Assembly: GCA_036250195.1 (NCBI GenBank)
Contig: JAVHZZ010000005.1
Span: forward strand, 132,333,199-132,397,198
Origin: Mixophyes australis
Taxonomy: Eukaryota; Chordata; Amphibia; Anura; Limnodynastidae
Direction: 5' to 3'
DNA: 64,000 nt
This document shows, piece by piece, positions 11,055 to 22,656 of the stretch. The position numbers were made by a program, and so were the translations under genes. How positions within the stretch are numbered: the first letter of the stretch is position 1; the number at the start of each line of letters is the position of its first letter. Below the pieces are notes generated by a model. It made no database searches. It was given only the letters and a program-made list of their open reading frames with translations, and was not told where the DNA came from.

Positions 11055-12522
11055 CTGCTTTTTTATTCTTGAGCCCCGGTTTAAAGGTTACCTGAAGATC
11101 GAAGCGTGAGAAGAACAGAGACAAACGAGCCTGACGGGGATTTAGGCACTGGGCGGACTGGAGGTAGAGAAGATTTTTATGATCTGTGAACACAGTCACA
11201 GCATGACGAGCCCCTACAGAAGACAGCGCCATTTGCTTAAGGCTAATTTTATAGCCAGCAGCTCCTTATCACCAATGGTGTAGTTCCTCTCATCTGGTAG
11301 AAACTTCCTAGAATAAAAAGCACAAAGATGAAATTTGCCTTGACTGAACCTCTGAGACAGGACAGCTCCAACTCTAATAGTAGAGGCATCAACTTCAAGG
11401 AAAAAAGGAGGGACAAATCAGGCTGTTTCATAATGGGAGCAGAGGAAAAGGATTTTTTGAGAAAAACGAACGCTTTTTTGAGAAAATCGAAGGCTTCTAC
11501 AGCCTCAGGTGACCAGTGATGGTGTTCGGCTCCCTTCCGAGTGAGAGCTAACAAAAGGGCCACGATAGTAGACTACCCCGAGATAAAGCGTCTGTAGTAG
11601 TTGGCCAATCCAAGAAATCACTGGATGGTCTTAAAGGTTGTTAGGGCGAGGCCATTCCAGAATAGTCCGAGATCTCTCAGGATCCATCTGAAGGCCAAAT
11701 CCAGAGACAATATATCCAAGAAAGGATAGTTTGGAAGCTTTGAAAGAACATTTCTCAAGTTTGCAGTACAGATAGTTCTTACGGATTCGATAAAGGACTT
11801 CGGCTACATGAAGGCGATGAGACAGGAGATCCGCAGATTTTTTTTTTTTTAAATATCATTAAGGTATACCACCACGAAGGAATATAGTAGGTCACGAGAG
11901 ATTTCATTAGCATAACTCTGAAACACTGCAGGAGCATTACAGAGTCCGAAAGACATGACCAAGTATTCGTAGTGGCCATCCTGTGTGTTGAACGCTGTCT
12001 TCCACTCTTCCCTGGCTCGTATCTTGATGAGGTTGTAGGCCCCACGAAGGTCCAGTTTGTTGAAAATTATGGCAGCCTTAATACGATCAAACAACTCGGT
12101 TATCAGTGAAATGGCATAGCGGTTCTTAATAGTGATGGAGTTTAAACCTCTGTATTCAATGCACGGGCGCAGTGTTCCATCTTTTTTTTTTTTACAAAGA
12201 AGAATCCAGCTCTGGCAGGTAAAGTAGAGTACCTGATAAACCCACATTGTATATTTTCTTTGATGTATATCGCTGTGGCCTCGGTTTCTGGTAAAGAAAG
12301 CCGATAGACCCAACCTCTAGGAGGAATTTTCCCCGGTATCAGATCAATGGGACAATCCCAGGCATGATGAGGGGGTAGCTGTTCAGTGTAGGCCTTATTA
12401 AAGACATCTGCAAACGAAGAGTACTGGGAAGGAAGGATGGAGGCGGTAGAGTCCTTATGGTATGAAGAGTCCTCAGCGGTTTGACCAGGGTAAGGTATCT
12501 TTCTGAGCAGGCTTTGCCCCAA
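10957..12522 (-). pseudogene. Gypsy-1 reverse transcriptase and RNase H, broken
   Basis: The RT fingers/palm are at 12522-11849, with [10 protein letters not shown] and [15 protein letters not shown]. The catalytic box reads YLND instead of YLDD, so the second catalytic aspartate is lost. The connection region (KAFVFLKKSF) is near 11450, and the RNase H region with [21 protein letters not shown] at 11232-10957. Several frameshifts, some next to poly-A or poly-T runs (for example near 11840 and 12190), break it. Dead by frame structure and active-site change. Confidence 0.88.
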
Positions 12523-12960
12523 GCAAGGATTTTAGAGAAAGGCCAATCCAAATGAGGTGAATGAAAGTGAAGCCAGGGTATGCCTAAAATAACAGTACTC
12601 ATAGTTAATGGAAGGATGAAGAAAGAGATTTTTTCCATATGTAAGGCTCCTACTTGTAGGGAGAGTACTTTAGTACAACTATGAATAAGACCGTTTGCCA
12701 GACGAACCCCACCAATGCTGGTAATGACAATTAGTTTCTTCAGAGGAGCAGAAAGAAGAGCCAGCTGTTTCACTAAGGATAGTGAAATGAAATTCCCAGC
12801 AGCGCCGGAGTCTAATAAGGCACAGAAACAAACAGATTCAGAGGACCATTGTAAGGTGACAAGAAAGGAGCATGTTTGGTTAAAAGAAAAATCCGGAGAG
12901 AAATTATATGTCTTTAGCCTTATTTCTCCTAAGCAAGCGAAGGTCTGTCATTTCCCAACG
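12339..12960 (-). pseudogene. Gypsy-1 aspartic protease region, broken
   Basis: Contains ILGIPWLHFHSPHLDW, the characteristic C-terminal part of gypsy-type retropepsins, and leads into the RT start ([19 protein letters not shown] in an overlapping frame). The N-terminal half, where the D-S/T-G motif should be, is frame-disrupted around 12780-12900 (gccggagtctaat on the plus strand fits the degraded DSG region). Confidence 0.7.
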
Positions 12961-13848
12961 GTTTATGGCATAATTTAAGAAGTTGTCCACAATCCCCGCA
13001 GTAGATACATCATTTATTCTTAATTCTCCTCTCTCTTTCCTCCGAGGTTAGGCAAGAGCGGTCCAAATGCATGGGTTCGTTGGAAGAACTGGGAGGTTGA
13101 AAACGAAGAGTCAGCTGGAAAGGTAGGAGTCTTGGTGTCTCCTTTTCTGCGGCCTTTCTCTGAACCGTAGATCCACCCTGTTACATAGAGATATTAAAGA
13201 ATCCAGAGTAGCGGGTAATTCCTGGGAGGAAAGGGCATCCTTTACTTTATTAGAAAGACCCTGCCAGAAAGTAGCTACCAGGGCCTCATCGTTCCACTGA
13301 AGTTCTGAGGAAAGGGTCCGGAACTCAATAACATATTGCGCCACCGAACGTAAACCCTGGCGAAGCCGGAGGATACGGCCTGGTTCAGCGAGGATCTTCC
13401 GGAATGTCATAATAAAGGCAGAGGAGTCATTTAGAAGGTTATCATTCCACTCCCAGAGAGGGAAAGTCCAAGCCAACACTTGCCCTGATAAAAGGGAGAT
13501 GATGTAAGCAACCTTGGACCTGGAAGTAGGGAAGTTCTGTGGAAGGAGCTCAAATTAAATCAAACATTGGTTTGAAAATCCTCTACAGGACTTTGGGTCC
13601 CCATCAAATTTAGAAGGAGTAGACAGCCATAAAGCGGGAAAGCAAGAGATGCCTCAAGTACTAGCGGCTGGACCGGAGCCTGAGCTGCGGGAGGCAGTGG
13701 AGAAGTTACTTGAAAGGTGTCTAAACGAGTAGCTAAAGATTGCAAACATTGTAATACTTGAACTTGTAGAGCATTTTGGCGCTCTAACCTTCCAACAAGG
13801 TGTTGGAGTCAGTCCTCAGGAGAGGGTTCTCTATCGGAATCCGTCATG
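12960..13848 (-). pseudogene. Gypsy-1 gag, broken
   Basis: The likely start is the ATG at 13848 on the minus strand (MTDSDREPSPED), 12 bases inside the LTR end, followed shortly by a TGA. The capsid-like core at 13479-13111 includes LRQGLRSVAQYVIEFRTLSS and WNDEALVATFWQGL. Near 13000 a zinc-knuckle-like motif reads C-x2-C-x4-Q-x4-C, with Q in place of the expected H. A partial ORF at 13745-13560 (SLATRLDTFQV) joins start and core. Gag would package RNA in cytoplasmic particles; this copy cannot. Confidence 0.8.
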
Positions 13849-13890
13849 GCTGATTCTTACTGTCAGGATTCACTAGGATGAAGTGGGATC

Positions 13891-14013
13891 CAGGGCTGGA
13901 CTGGCCATCTGGCACTTCTGGCCAATACTGCTGCTGAGCACTTTCAAGGGCCCCCTGGATGCCATAGGCCCCTTGGCTGTACCCCAGTTAGCCCTATGGT
14001 TAATCCGGCCCTG
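13891..14013. mobile_element. Short MITE-like element, CAGGGCYGGA termini
   Basis: Left end cagggctggac, right end ttaatccggccctg; the other-strand right end CAGGGCCGGATTAA is a common hAT-MITE style terminus. No target duplication is visible (gtgggatc against agtgcatg). It sits 11 bases from the truncated gypsy LTR stub, so the boundary may be a rearrangement. Confidence 0.5.
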
Positions 14014-14419
14014 AGTGCATGTGCCTTGTATTTATAGATTCTGCTACTATAGAGTGATTGAATCAATGTTTTGAATAGTGAGATATAATGCTAATGTAGG
14101 CGTATAACTGAAAGTCACCTATTAGTAAAATGTATGTGTCCTGTGAATAGTGGACTCCGGCAGGTGTGTAATTATTAGTTAGGTGTACTTTGCCAATCTC
14201 TAATGTGGATTGACCTTTGTTTTAGAGGCATTAATAGACATGGCTAGTTTTCTTAGGATGCTACTTATACAGTATTAAGACTTTGTAACCTTACTATTTC
14301 GGCTAGAATGTGGTTTGGCCTCATAGTAGAATGTTAACATTAAATTGTTTTCAGGTATAGTTGTACTCTTATATGGTATTCATTTTTTTTTTTTTCTTCT
14401 TTCCTCTCTTCCTACATAG

Positions 14420-14814
14420 GAGACAATGCGTATCCCTCCTGCCCTTGGCTCCTCACTCCTATATTGAACCCACACACAGAGCAGGAGGAGGCCTATAACT
14501 CGGCTCATAGGGCCACCAGATCAGTTATAGAAAGGGCCTTTGGACTTCTGAAGGCTCGATTTAGATGCCTTGACCGGTCTGGTGGCGCCCTGATGTATGA
14601 GCCGAGTAAGGTGTGTAGGATCATCGCTCTGTGTGTGGTGTTACATAATATTGCTATCAGGAGTGGGGCACCAGGGGTCATGGACGAGGTTGCTGGGGTG
14701 GACGAGGCAGAGGAGGAGGAGGAGGTGGAGGAGCAAGATCTAGTACACCCCCCTCGTGAAGCAGTGCGTGGCTCCAACTTCAGGAGCTATGTTGTCGGTC
14801 GTTATTGTTGAGGT
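14420..14814 (+). pseudogene. PIF/Harbinger transposase, C-terminal exon only (HARBI1-like)
   Basis: A strong acceptor, a pyrimidine tract ending cctacatag, precedes 14420. The reading frame gives DNAYPSCPWLLTPIL, then NPHTEQEEAYNSAHRATRS, IERAFGLLKARFRCLD and IIALCVVLHNIAI, the end of the DDE nuclease domain of Harbinger transposases. The final acidic tail and GSNFRSYVVGRYC lead to the stop. Upstream DDE exons are absent: 13891-14419 shows no catalytic motif. It faces the Myb-like gene at 18887-21984, as expected for the two-gene Harbinger layout. It may be spliced into something, but alone cannot be a nuclease. Confidence 0.82.
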
Positions 14815-17100
14815 AGTGTATTTGTTAGCACTTTTTATAAACTCACATTTCAAAGCTGGTCATTTAACCATGTAATGTTTATAGGTTATTGTTCCGCACA
14901 TATAGTGTGTTGTAGTGGTCATTTTTCACACTTTGTTTGTTTTTTCTTATATCTACAGGCTGTATATTACACTTGGAGTGCTGGCCTTTGGGGCATTGCA
15001 CTTTCCTTTTGAGTTGGTGGATGTTGACATGGTGAAGAGTGTTGACAAATGTAAGTCTTATAGTGTTATCAGCACTAAAATGTTTCTGTCAAGTGAGTGT
15101 GCTCTATACAATAATGTCGTTACTAAGCCTGGAATGTGTGGGTGTGCAAACCAAACATATGCTAGCTATGTTACCTATAGTTTTGTGGTTTGTAATCATG
15201 TCAAATAGTAGAATCAGATTCAAAGATATAGCTCAAACACACAAGCCATTATTTAACACTATTGTGTAGATTATTACCTGCTTTTTTACACATTTCAATA
15301 CAGTGGTAAACTTATTGATTAGCAAGTCATCCACTAGATACCTAAATGCAAGTTATTTGGGAGCTAATATTGCAATATTAAATGCTTGATTCAACAGGGT
15401 GTGTTGGCGTGGATTTTGGAGTGGTGCAAATCGTGTCTCACTACATGTTGAAGTATTTCTCCAGAGCTCCAAGCCTGCTTATGTCTCTTTTCAGTCTGCC
15501 CAGATTGTCATCTCTTCATTCAAAGAACTTGGACACACACAGACCATTAACTTATTTGCTATGTTTTTGTTAGCACGTTTGGATTCATATATGTAATAAA
15601 TATATCTTATCCTGGAAATGACTCAGCAATCTGTTGTCATGCCATTTTGTACCATTACTATAGTGCAGTGATTTCTCTTTGAATACACATAAATCCATGT
15701 GTATTGCTTTCCTAACTATTGTGGAACAGGTATACTTGGTAAATATATTATTTCAATGTGTGGTTCTTTTGTCCACAGACACACCATAGCCTACAAACAC
15801 ACTATATGGTGTTAATGTTCAGTTATAGAAAATTAGTTTCGTTAGTAGGTTTGTATGTTTGTTTGGTTGCTTAGTAGTTAATTTTGTGTACATTTTTAGC
15901 ATTTAGAGATAACATGGTATGTGCATAGCAATATAGGCATTTTAAAATGTGTAACGCATACAAATAATACTAAAATGTTACCGGCGTTACGTTCAACACT
16001 ACCAACTTTTGGCCCTTGCCCAAACAGGATAACAATCTTTCGCCTGTGCTAGTGGCACTTTGTTTCAAAGAGGCCCAACACCCACATGGCAGACACAAAC
16101 CCAACATTAACAATAATGGGAAATGCATTAGTGTACTAAGCTAGTATAGTCTTGCTACAAGGGCAGATTAACAGTATGTGTAACCCACCTTTGGAACAGC
16201 AAATAATCCTGTATACACTCTTTTCATGGTGTATTTACAATGTTTCATTGTTGTGATAAGTAATATTTCACCTAGTTTGTTAATTGCTCCAGTCTGCGAA
16301 ATGTGAGTTTGCGGCCAACACACTTATCCCAAATTAACACTAGTTACATTAGTCTGATTACACACATTGTTTGCCACCAGTCACTTGACATGTTTGGTGC
16401 CCCTGACAATGTCTGTTTCAAATTTTATTGCGGTGTATAAATGTGTAATTTTTAGACAATCCAAATTTCTGTAAGATTTCCCTCTGTAAATATAACATAT
16501 TGACAAAAGGCACATTCCAGCTGGGTTTGACTTGAAATGATATGTCAGTGTGTGTGTAAATAGAAAAATGTGTTAGTTTGTGGCAGAATTGAAGTTATGA
16601 CTGTTTAAACATGCTAGTAAATGTGAAGACTCATTTGCACCTCTTGCATTGTTACATGGTTTTGTCCAGGACACTAAAATAAGGATACAAATCTTTTAAC
16701 AGCCTTAATCATTCATGCCCAGTGATCATGTGCAATGGGTACCTGTGTCTGTATTTACACGAAATCTCAACATACCAAACGACTCATCATAATAATTTGC
16801 ACGTGATGTCAATTAGCTTGGCCTTGCTTAAATTGAATCCACAACTGGAAGGGAGCAAAAACCTAGTGTCGTGGCCAGTATAGCAATGAATGAATCAGTG
16901 TTCATAAGTAAATAAACTATAAGGTCAGTTTAGAAAAATAAGGGATTAAGGCTTCCAAATTGTTATGAACTGTCATGCAATTGTGGAATCAGACCATAGA
17001 GTTTAGTAAAATAACGACTGTATCGAGCAATTTGGGTGACAAACTACCTCTTGGATATCCATCACTAGGTGATGTAGATAATGTGGTGTCTACTTAATTG
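14815..17100. other. Noncoding interval
   Basis: AT-rich sequence with no domain-bearing ORF. Short ORFs at 14915-15269 and 15382-15596 have no recognisable similarity. This probably is the inner, non-coding part of the Harbinger element, between the facing 3' ends of its two genes. Confidence 0.5.
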
Positions 17101-17108
17101 GTTTAGAG

Positions 17109-17256
17109 CAGGTCTGTCCAACCTGCGGCCCTCCAGGTGTTGTGAAACTACAAGCCCCAGCATGCTTTGCCAGTAGACAACCTGTTGATAGCTGGAAGGG
17201 CATGCTGGGACTTGAAGTTTCACAACATCTGGAGGGCCACAGGTTGGACAGGCCTG
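17109..17256. mobile_element. Fold-back hAT MITE with perfect 8-bp target duplication
   Basis: Termini CAGGTCTGTCCAACCTG and, on the other strand, CAGGCCTGTCCAACCTG. Flanks are gtttagag at 17101-17108 and 17257-17264. The arms continue inward (gccctccaggtgttgtgaa against ttcacaacatctggagggc). 148 bp, no coding capacity. Confidence 0.93.
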
Positions 17257-17264
17257 GTTTAGAG

Positions 17265-18301
17265 GGTGTGTTCTTACATGATTAGCCAGGCACACAGCAA
17301 ACAGCTCACACAAGACTACATACACCCTTATATAGTGTAAAAATGTCACGGTCATCTGTATTTCTTGATCCGATTCGGGACCCTTGGGACTAGCTGGAGC
17401 AAGACTGAATAAGAACCTAGCAGACTGGATCATCTTCCTGCTCATGTTCTTGATGATTGGCGAATATAGCAGGGGAATGCCCAGTTTGCAAATGTGGTCA
17501 TAAACTCTGCTTTTGTAATGCAGGGCAGACCACTGGAGCCAAGACCTATCCTCTGGAGAGAAGTGTGTTGTTCGGCCAATGAACAGATCACAGCAGCAGA
17601 TTTAAATAGGGTGTCCAAAACAACTATTGGCTGATCAGTTAATAGTATCAGAGCTGGTGATTCTGGTTGGTCTGGAATAATCACCTGACTGCATCCAAGA
17701 TGGCCGCACCCATGCAGCAGAACAAACAGTGTGTGTTTGTTTTAAAATGAAGGTGTGGAGGACGGGAATGTTGTAGACTACCAGAAGGGACCCAGGTTGC
17801 CGTGATATGACAGCAGGTGGATGTGGTAAGTGCGCCTAAGATCCCAATTTGAGTCACTAACTATATTTGCTTAGTGCAATAAGGACATTAAGAAACATTT
17901 AAACACGCATTATGCTAAAGGGTGACCAGTGTACCACACACTGTGCATTAGCACTATTCTTAAAGGCAAATCCCTTATTAGATATTTAGGCAAAATCAAC
18001 ATTCTGGAAGGTTCTGATTAGTAGTTAACAATAATTCCCCTGTCGCATGATGTCAAAATTGTTAGGAGTATTTAGGTGCCATTAGGACCTGTTTTTTGTG
18101 GCTCATTTGTGTCAGGTTACAGTTTACAAATGCAAAACTTCCTTTACAGGATGATTTTGGCAACCTATAAAGGGCCACTGTAGTAGTTGCACGCTTGTTT
18201 TCAAAACATTTACTCACACAAAGAAAGAAACACTGAGGCAAAATCATTCAGAAGCTTACCTTGATAAACTTGTTGTTTAAGTCTTTTTGACCAAGCCATG
18301 G
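17265..18301. other. Noncoding interval
   Basis: ORFs on the minus strand at 17065-17684 overlap the MITE and show no known domain. Nothing else supported. Confidence 0.45.
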
Positions 18302-18675
18302 GCCTGAATCATTCTGAAAAAGTTAAGGCACAGTAACTAAGTCAGGCAAAACCATGTTGCATTGTAGGGGTATGTTAAGAAAACAAAAAACCTTGCAGTT
18401 TGTGTTTGGGGGTAGGAGAGGTCCTAGATGAACTTAACATTTCAGTGTTCAATTAAGCTAACAAGTATTGGTGCGCTATATTCGGATACAGACAGTATTT
18501 AACTTTTGCAAGAAACTGTTTCCTAATTTACTCCCCCTTGCATTTTAAAATGGTTTCTCCCAGATTATTGTAATAAGGATCCTCTTCATTTATGACCCTT
18601 AATCAATCTGGCCCTTCTTTTTGGACACCACACTGAAATTAGATCCTTATTCCTTAAAGAACCTTAATGATTCAG
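18302..18675. mobile_element. Candidate degraded Harbinger-type MITE
   Basis: The left end gggcctgaatcattctgaa and the right end (other strand gccctgaatcattaaggtt) resemble the GGGC-TGA-TTCATTAAG termini common in Harbinger MITEs. No convincing 3-bp duplication, so the call is tentative. Confidence 0.4.
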
Positions 18676-18886
18676 GGCGTGTGTTCTGAGATAATACTTT
18701 GCTTAGACTTGATAACAAGTATTGCTTTAAATAAACCATAATAGATTATGCAATAGCAAATAAAAAAACACATAATTTCATTAGTAAATAACACTTTAAT
18801 TGTTACACAAAAATACATATTTTTTTTTCAATATATTAAATGATAAGGTTTAATTCCAAAAAGCAAAATCTTTTTTTTTCCGGCTT

Positions 18887-19812
18887 TTAATATGATGTGG
18901 GACTGGACTGTGTCCGACTCCTACTTCTTGTCACCCGTGATGTAGAGGAGTCAGAAGAACCAGCCAAACCTGCACAGGAAACGGATTGTGTCCGACGATG
19001 TGAAGGTGCAGGCTCATGGACAGGGGATTGGGAAGGGACCACGACAGGGGATTTGGAAGGGACCACGACAGGGGATTTGGAAGGGACCATGACAGGGGAT
19101 TGGGAAGGGACCACGACAGGGGATTGGGAAGGGACCACGACAGGGGGGGCAAAGCCACGGGCAAATGCCAAACACATAAGACGACATAGGTTTGGGTCAA
19201 GGAGGGAGGAGTCAGACACAACAGGGGTGGTGGACGCACCAGAAACAGGGAGGGAGGAGCCAGACACAACACGGGTGGTGGACGCATCAGAAACAGGGAA
19301 GGAGGAGTCAGACACAACAGGGGTGGGGGACGCAACAGAAACAACAGGGAGGGGGGAGTCAGACACAATAGGGAGGTTTAAGGCACCAGCCAACTGGGTA
19401 TGGGGGCTGGTGAAGAAATAATCTGAACTGGGTGAAGGGAATCTGCTGGAGGTGCGTTGGGAGTGGGCATGCAAGAGATCACCCAGGAGTGTTGCGATAT
19501 TTGACAATGTGGTATTTAACGTATCCATTTGGGTGGTGTGTGTGGTCATTAAAGAGTTGTGTGTGCTCATTAAAGAGGTATGTGTGCTCATGAAAGTGGA
19601 GAGTGTGCTATTCAGACTGGTAATTTCTTGATCCGTGTGTTGGACAGTGCTCGCTATTAGTGCCAGGTGAACATTCTGTGCTTCAGTGGCGTTTTCAAGT
19701 CTTTGTGATGTGAGTGAGAGTGACCGCGCCCATACATGTCCAGCTGGATCCATCGGAGCCTCCACATCACGGGCAACTTCCGCGACGGGTGCAGCGGGCT
19801 GCTGCTCAGAAT
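18887..19812 (-). CDS. Harbinger Myb-like protein I, exon 3 (C-terminal region)
   Basis: An acceptor (tctctacag) ends at 19813 and the exon starts with AT in phase 1, which joins exactly to exon 2. It encodes a Ser/Thr/Val-rich region with a central SLNSTLSTFMSTHTSLMSTH-type coiled or heptad-like stretch, four copies of a VVSDSSLPVSGASTTP-like repeat, five copies of the octapeptide PSQSPVVV, and a basic tail (RVTRSRSRTQSSPTSY) that could be a nuclear signal. Harbinger Myb-like proteins bind transposon ends and carry the nuclease into the nucleus. The ORF is open through 18887; the upstream MFSLN stretch is intron. Similar in architecture, not in sequence, to the gene at 53408-55382. Confidence 0.72.
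19020..19145. repeat. 24-bp tandem repeat within Myb-like exon 3 (5 copies)
   Basis: Units of caggggattgggaaggga plus ccacga, five in a row with single changes, encode the octapeptide PSQSPVVV on the minus strand; the period is a multiple of three, so the frame is kept. Confidence 0.93.
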
Positions 19813-20147
19813 CTGTAGAGAGAATAATTACAAACACTAAGATATTCAATGAAAACATTGCGGTACAATAATGTTATTTTTACACATATTGAAGTACGCC
19901 TGATGTAGCATTGGTCAAGTCTTAAATGACATTTCATGTTCTTGCAGCCCTTCACAGTCACCAAAAGCAGACATTACCACATATTTTTTTTTACTTACGC
20001 ACAAAACTATACATATAGAGACATTTTTTCTTCAGTGTCTACATTACATTTCCTCCAATCTGATAGGCTAAGACATTGTGCAATCAAAGTTATCCTTCAG
20101 ACACATCCTGATAGTTTACACATTTGCTCAGACAGATAGAAACCTTT

Positions 20148-21121
20148 CACTGTATAAAATGATGGCTCTATCTGCGCTGACCAGTATTATGCTGCCACTG
20201 TTTCCTAAATACAACCTATCAATGTATGCATGTCAATATAATATCAAATTTTAAGGTAACAGATTTGGCGCTTATACTCTAATCAGTAATATAAGTCCAG
20301 ATCACTGTATGACACTTCAATGGAGGTATAGCATTCCTACAGTTCCACGTTTCAATACGCACTGTCCCGGAAAAAAACTTCAATATTTATATTCTCAGGA
20401 TGTAAAGTCAATATAATAGTCACATGGATCCAAAGTTTAAAATATCCATCGATGTTCACATATATAAAAATAAACGAAAGAGATCGTGTTATCGTTTATC
20501 AGATGAACAAATATAAGGACCTTTTCACGATCAATAATCATCCACCACCCGTGTGGTATATCTGTGTAGGTCACCACAATGTGTAATATTTGATTCCACA
20601 CCAAAAGAAACCGCACTTACATGGAGTATATCTCTAATCCCAATAATATTTGTAAACCACACATGGAGATCCGTCTAGGACTTCACATTAATCTTGCAGT
20701 ATATTCTCAAGAAGAAAAAGAGAAACAAATGGTGCTCCACATGGTGCGTTATCTCAATTAGAAAACTTTTAATATACACCACATAAAACCTCTAAAACTA
20801 ACACAGAATCGTAAACAGCAATCACTGATGGTCCCGATTAAGCTGGACTCTTACCCTGTGTGGGTTGGTATAAAGCATGTAGAGAAACCTTTCTATCCTT
20901 CCCCGCAGTTCAGGTAGCCGGCTGATTACTCCTGCACGCTCCACAATACTCGGGCACAGATTCCTTACAACTTCGGCGACCCGTGATTGGTTTCTCAGTC
21001 ACTTCCTTTGCCACACAGGGTAAGAGTCCAGCTTCATCGGGACCATTGAAGTGTCATACAGTGATCTGGACTTATATTACTGAGTATAAGCGCCAAATCT
21101 GTTACCTTAAAATTTGATATT
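20148..21121. mobile_element. 974-bp insertion with long inverted repeats, flanked by 14-bp direct repeats
   Basis: The perfect direct repeat agatagaaaccttt lies at 20134-20147 and 21122-21135. Inside, about 80 bp at 20237-20323 (taatatcaaattttaaggta to cacttcaatgg) recurs in reverse complement at 21044-21121. A second inverted pair, gctggactcttaccctgtgtg near 20840 and its complement near 21013, lies within. It occupies the intron between exons 2 and 3 of Myb-like gene I. No ORF; class unknown. Confidence 0.7.
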
Positions 21122-21167
21122 AGATAGAAACCTTTACAGACATTAACTAAGCAAACTCATCATGTAC

Positions 21168-21374
21168 CTAGTGGACCGGCATCTCCTGTTCGGGGTGGGC
21201 TATAGCCAGTGTCTATGTCGCCCACCCCAACAATCTCCACCAGAGCAATTGCTGCCCTTGCACGCTCCTCTAGGGGTGTTAAGTGAATATCTAGTGGAGG
21301 ACCACCACCAGTTCCTACTGCATGCCTATGCAGTTTTGAAAGTTTCAATTTCAGGTGCTTTATAGTCAGCCCAT
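21168..21374 (-). CDS. Harbinger Myb-like protein I, exon 2
   Basis: Acceptor ctgttccacag before 21374, donor ctag|gtacat after 21168; the exon ends in phase 1 and joins exon 3 in frame. It encodes IKHLKLKLSKLHRHAV, then GTGGGPPLDIHLTPLEERA, matching the second half of Myb/SANT-like domains in Harbinger proteins (compare RTGGGPPLRM in the 53-kb copy) and a linker ending GPL. Confidence 0.75.
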
Positions 21375-21769
21375 CTGTGGAACAGACAAACATTATTGCC
21401 TCACATAGCAGCTTAAAATCCTAATAAGACACAATTTAAAAGAAAACATTGCACGTTTGCAAATCACACCAATTTCTACTACACATACATGAATACAGAT
21501 TTTGGCCTTTTCAAGTGTGGATAATGTGGGAAACATATTATGTAAATGTGGCCCATGCTGTTAGTTTCTTTAAACAAAGGCCCTGATCAACAAATGCTTT
21601 CGAGACACAAGGTGGTTTCACCTCACAGTTGCCTAATACTACTATGTCACAATATCCATATTTATCTATATCGATATCTATATATATATTATTTTCCAAC
21701 TAGACACAGTCAGACAAGTTAAATTGGGGTATTGTTTCTAATTGGGATTAGTAACTTTTCTGTACTTCA

Positions 21770-21984
21770 ATCTTTGTACGCACATATGGAGACATGTCAT
21801 TTATGAGGTTGGTAATTTGGTGCCAATGAGTTTGGCGCTCGTGTCCTGTGATTGGGCACTGGTCAGTGTGAAATCTCCTCAGCACTTCTTCTACCAGGAC
21901 TTCAAGCTCCTGGTCATTAGAATTGTGTTTGCGCCTACTTGGCACACCTGGTGCCTGCTCACCACTGGCGCCAGCATCAGACAT
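21770..21984 (-). CDS. Harbinger Myb-like protein I, exon 1
   Basis: Starts with ATG at 21984 (MSDAGASGEQAPGVPSRRK) and encodes the first half of a Myb/SANT-like domain: NDQELEVLVEEVLRRF and HWHQITNLINDMSPYVR. The donor is not settled; a phase-1 site inside gtgcgtacaaag, near 21776, would match exon 2. The expected 5' region of the gene is split off by Ngaro-1, which begins 129 bases upstream at 22113, so transcription is probably disturbed. Confidence 0.75.
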
Positions 21985-22112
21985 ATTCCTATTTGAAAGA
22001 TAAGTAGTGTCTTCATAGGCAATGCAAACTGTCAGGTGCTAATACAGATTCTAAGGTCATCCAGGCCCATTTATATAGCACTTTAATTACAGCTAGGACA
22101 CACATATTTCAT

Positions 22113-22640
22113 TAAAATGCATAGTGTTGACTACCCTTCAATGCATACCCCTTTGTTTAAACAAACCCACATATACAACCATAAAATAAAGACACAGACA
22201 CCGACTTAAGTTTGGAATAAAAAAGGTCCTTTTATTACATTATTATTTATTTTTTTAAATTATTTTTATTTTATTTTATTATTTATCTTTATTTTATTTT
22301 ATCTATCAATACTATCAAAACTATAAACAATTTGGACCTTTTTCTTTATAGAGGTGGCGAAGAGCAAGGGCAGCCAGCTAAAAACCAACACGAGCCAATA
22401 CGGTGGAAGATCGCCTCCTTTCCACCAACCCAGGTTAACACCTTATCTATTGGCCGGTACTATACACTAAAGATTAACTCAATACCCTCTGAACTCAAAC
22501 TGGTCAAGCCCTTTCTAGGCAGGACCTGATACTCCTTACTAGAGTATCAACGAGTCTAATAACATTGAGGTAACCAAGGCTATATTGCCAACACATTAAG
22601 TACCGTATGTTTAACAAACTTATGGCTGCCATGCTCTCCT
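22113..22640 (-). repeat. B-type terminal region of Ngaro-1
   Basis: Shares ccaacccagg, ttatctattggccggt and ataaagacac-gacacc with both B repeats of Ngaro-2. The rest is A/T-rich (22220-22330, ATTTTATTTT-type runs). Only one copy is present. Confidence 0.7.
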
Positions 22641-22656
22641 GCCAAAGCCGAGTGCC

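Larger units (their letters stand above)
8601..13879 (-). mobile_element. Ty3/gypsy chromodomain LTR retrotransposon 1, decayed
   Basis: Read on the minus strand: 19 bases of 5' LTR (13879-13861), gag, protease, RT, RNase H, integrase, chromodomain, polypurine tract, 3' LTR. The LTR end tgtcaggattcactagga occurs at both 8601 and 13861 on the plus strand, which fixes the outer end and the LTR/leader boundary. Every ORF is interrupted by stops or frameshifts, so it cannot move by itself. Confidence 0.9.

Noticed and set aside
15382..15596. Short overlapping ORFs after the Harbinger exon
   Set aside because: No similarity to transposase or any family; probably chance.
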